A stretch of 64,000 nt of DNA, taken from assembly GCF_028596025.1 (NCBI RefSeq), contig NZ_CP117167.1:806001-870000 (forward strand), written 5' to 3'. The notes below the pieces were generated by a model, which saw nothing but the letters and a program-made list of their open reading frames with translations, was not told the origin of the DNA and ran no database searches. Made by a program: the position numbers and the translations under genes. Below, piece after piece: positions 63,166 to 64,000 of the stretch. The stretch is from Mucilaginibacter jinjuensis (GTDB lineage: Bacteria > Bacteroidota > Bacteroidia > Sphingobacteriales > Sphingobacteriaceae). Each line of letters opens with the position of its first letter. Within the stretch, counting starts at the first letter, position 1.

Positions 63166-64000
63166 ATGAAAATCAGATCCGTTTTAAAGTTAAGCAGAGT
63201 AGCTGTTTATTTGTTGGTACTGTGCCCGGGGATAGTGCATGCAGCACAAAAAGATTCATCAAACTATGTGGCTATATTGGCAAAAAGCCAACCCTATCAC
63301 CGTGGCGAATCCCAAAGTTTCCCGGCATTTACTTACCAATCTCCCGATGATCCTCATCTAACCGAGCTTCGTAAAAACTATCACCTGGATTCTATTGCCG
63401 GTAAAGGCAGCGAAGTAACTCGTGTTCTCCGTTTGTTGCAATGGTTTCATGATGAGGTACCGCATGATGATGTTAAGCCCCTGGATGTGCTGACGGCCAA
63501 AAATATCATTGAAACTTATCGCAGTACAAAATATGCTGCGGGGTGTTACCCGCTTTCTATTGCCATGAACGAGATATTTCTGTCGATGGGTATTAAATCG
63601 CGCAGCGTTATCTGCTTCTCGGCGAAGTATCCAACGCCTGAAGGCGGCCATGTTATTAATTCGGTATATATTGATTCTTTACATAAATGGATTTATGTAG
63701 ACCCGCAAGACAATGCCTATGTAAAAGACGAAAAAGGCAACTTTTTAAGCATTACAGAAGTAAGGGAACGGCTTATTGATGGCCGCCCACTGGTATTAAA
63801 CGCAACAGCAAATTATCATCATGTACCGGATAAAAAAGAGGTCTACCTTTACCAGTTTATGGCCCAGCATTTATACCGCATGATATGCCCTGTAAACAGT
63901 GCCTGGGATTCGCAGACCAGGGAAGAAGGCAAAACCCTTGAATACGTTGAATTGTTACCTTACGGTGCCCAGGAACCTGGAATAGATGGCTTTGAAACGC
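63166..64000 (+). CDS. Secreted transglutaminase-like protein, 3' end beyond the window
   Basis: The frame runs from ATG 63166 to the window end (278 full codons) without a stop. Signal peptide MKIRSVLKLSRVAVYLLVLC ending near IVHA. A transglutaminase-like cysteine-protease fold is visible near residues 85-190: TKYAAGCYPLSIAMNEIFLS with the catalytic-type Cys, PEGGHVINSVYIDSLHKWIY with His and VDPQDNAYVKD with Asp. It could be a peptidase or crosslinking enzyme of the periplasm. It diverges from the sensor-kinase operon, which may control it. Confidence 0.8.
   Translation, partial: MKIRSVLKLSRVAVYLLVLCPGIVHAAQKDSSNYVAILAKSQPYHRGESQSFPAFTYQSPDDPHLTELRKNYHLDSIAGKGSEVTRVLRLLQWFHDEVPHDDVKPLDVLTAKNIIETYRSTKYAAGCYPLSIAMNEIFLSMGIKSRSVICFSAKYPTPEGGHVINSVYIDSLHKWIYVDPQDNAYVKDEKGNFLSITEVRERLIDGRPLVLNATANYHHVPDKKEVYLYQFMAQHLYRMICPVNSAWDSQTREEGKTLEYVELLPYGAQEPGIDGFET

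Overview
The window is chromosomal DNA from a Bacteroidota bacterium, most likely of the family Sphingobacteriaceae (Mucilaginibacter/Pedobacter-like). Support comes from the family content (putative porin of the Porin_10 type, DUF5606, TonB receptor with a carboxypeptidase-regulatory domain, solitary sucD, secreted GH31 glucosidase, DUF885 protein), from repeated -7 boxes of the Bacteroidota form TAnnTTTG, and from intergenic repeats beginning CGTCATTGCGAG. Most of it is housekeeping core genome broken up by repeat-filled gaps.

Layout. 1-9.8 kb: 3' end of dnaK, a TMEM175-like channel, a GH31 alpha-glucosidase under a LacI-type operator, a nucleotidyltransferase, an M42 peptidase, a GNAT enzyme and an acyl-CoA carboxylase beta subunit. 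9.8-11 kb: a RAYT transposase between two nested-palindrome REP elements. 11-15 kb: SulP transporter, beta carbonic anhydrase, DUF1275 protein and a second carbonic anhydrase, probably a bicarbonate-handling module. 15-22.5 kb: pruA, small genes, an antitoxin followed by a frameshifted ParE/RelE-type toxin, then the tightly overlapped lpxK - purine nucleoside phosphorylase - porin operon. 22.5-34 kb: secreted amidotransferase-like protein, cyclophilin, DUF5606, CDF transporter, LpxO, RlmH, TonB receptor, LeuRS. 34-48.7 kb: dicarboxylate symporter, sucD, msrB, DUF885, small proteins, ABC exporter, DUF2490, enolase, cupin, RhlE helicase, FtsB/DivIC-like protein. 48.7-51 kb: a repeat-rich region holding an IS110-family element. 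51-64 kb: TRIC-like channel, VWA membrane protein, fabG, a TIR-domain protein, a divergent pair of DUF1254 lipoproteins, an AhpD-like protein, an AraC regulator, a LytTR/sensor-kinase pair and the start of a transglutaminase-like protein.

The strongest discovery-type signals are these. (1) The IS110 element has exact CT-bounded ends. Its left-end RNA folds into two loops whose sequences match its own target and donor ends, as expected of a bridge RNA, while the transposase carries a frameshift; an unoccupied copy of the target lies in the same window. (2) Several unrelated families of word-like degenerate short tandem repeats sit against gene ends, and one such stretch is translated in frame inside leuS. 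(3) A RAYT/REP system is present. (4) Two palindromes share the core GGAACGTTCC. (5) A solitary TIR protein has an unassigned C-terminal region. No tRNA, rRNA or CRISPR array was seen. All functional calls come from reading sequence by eye, without database searches.
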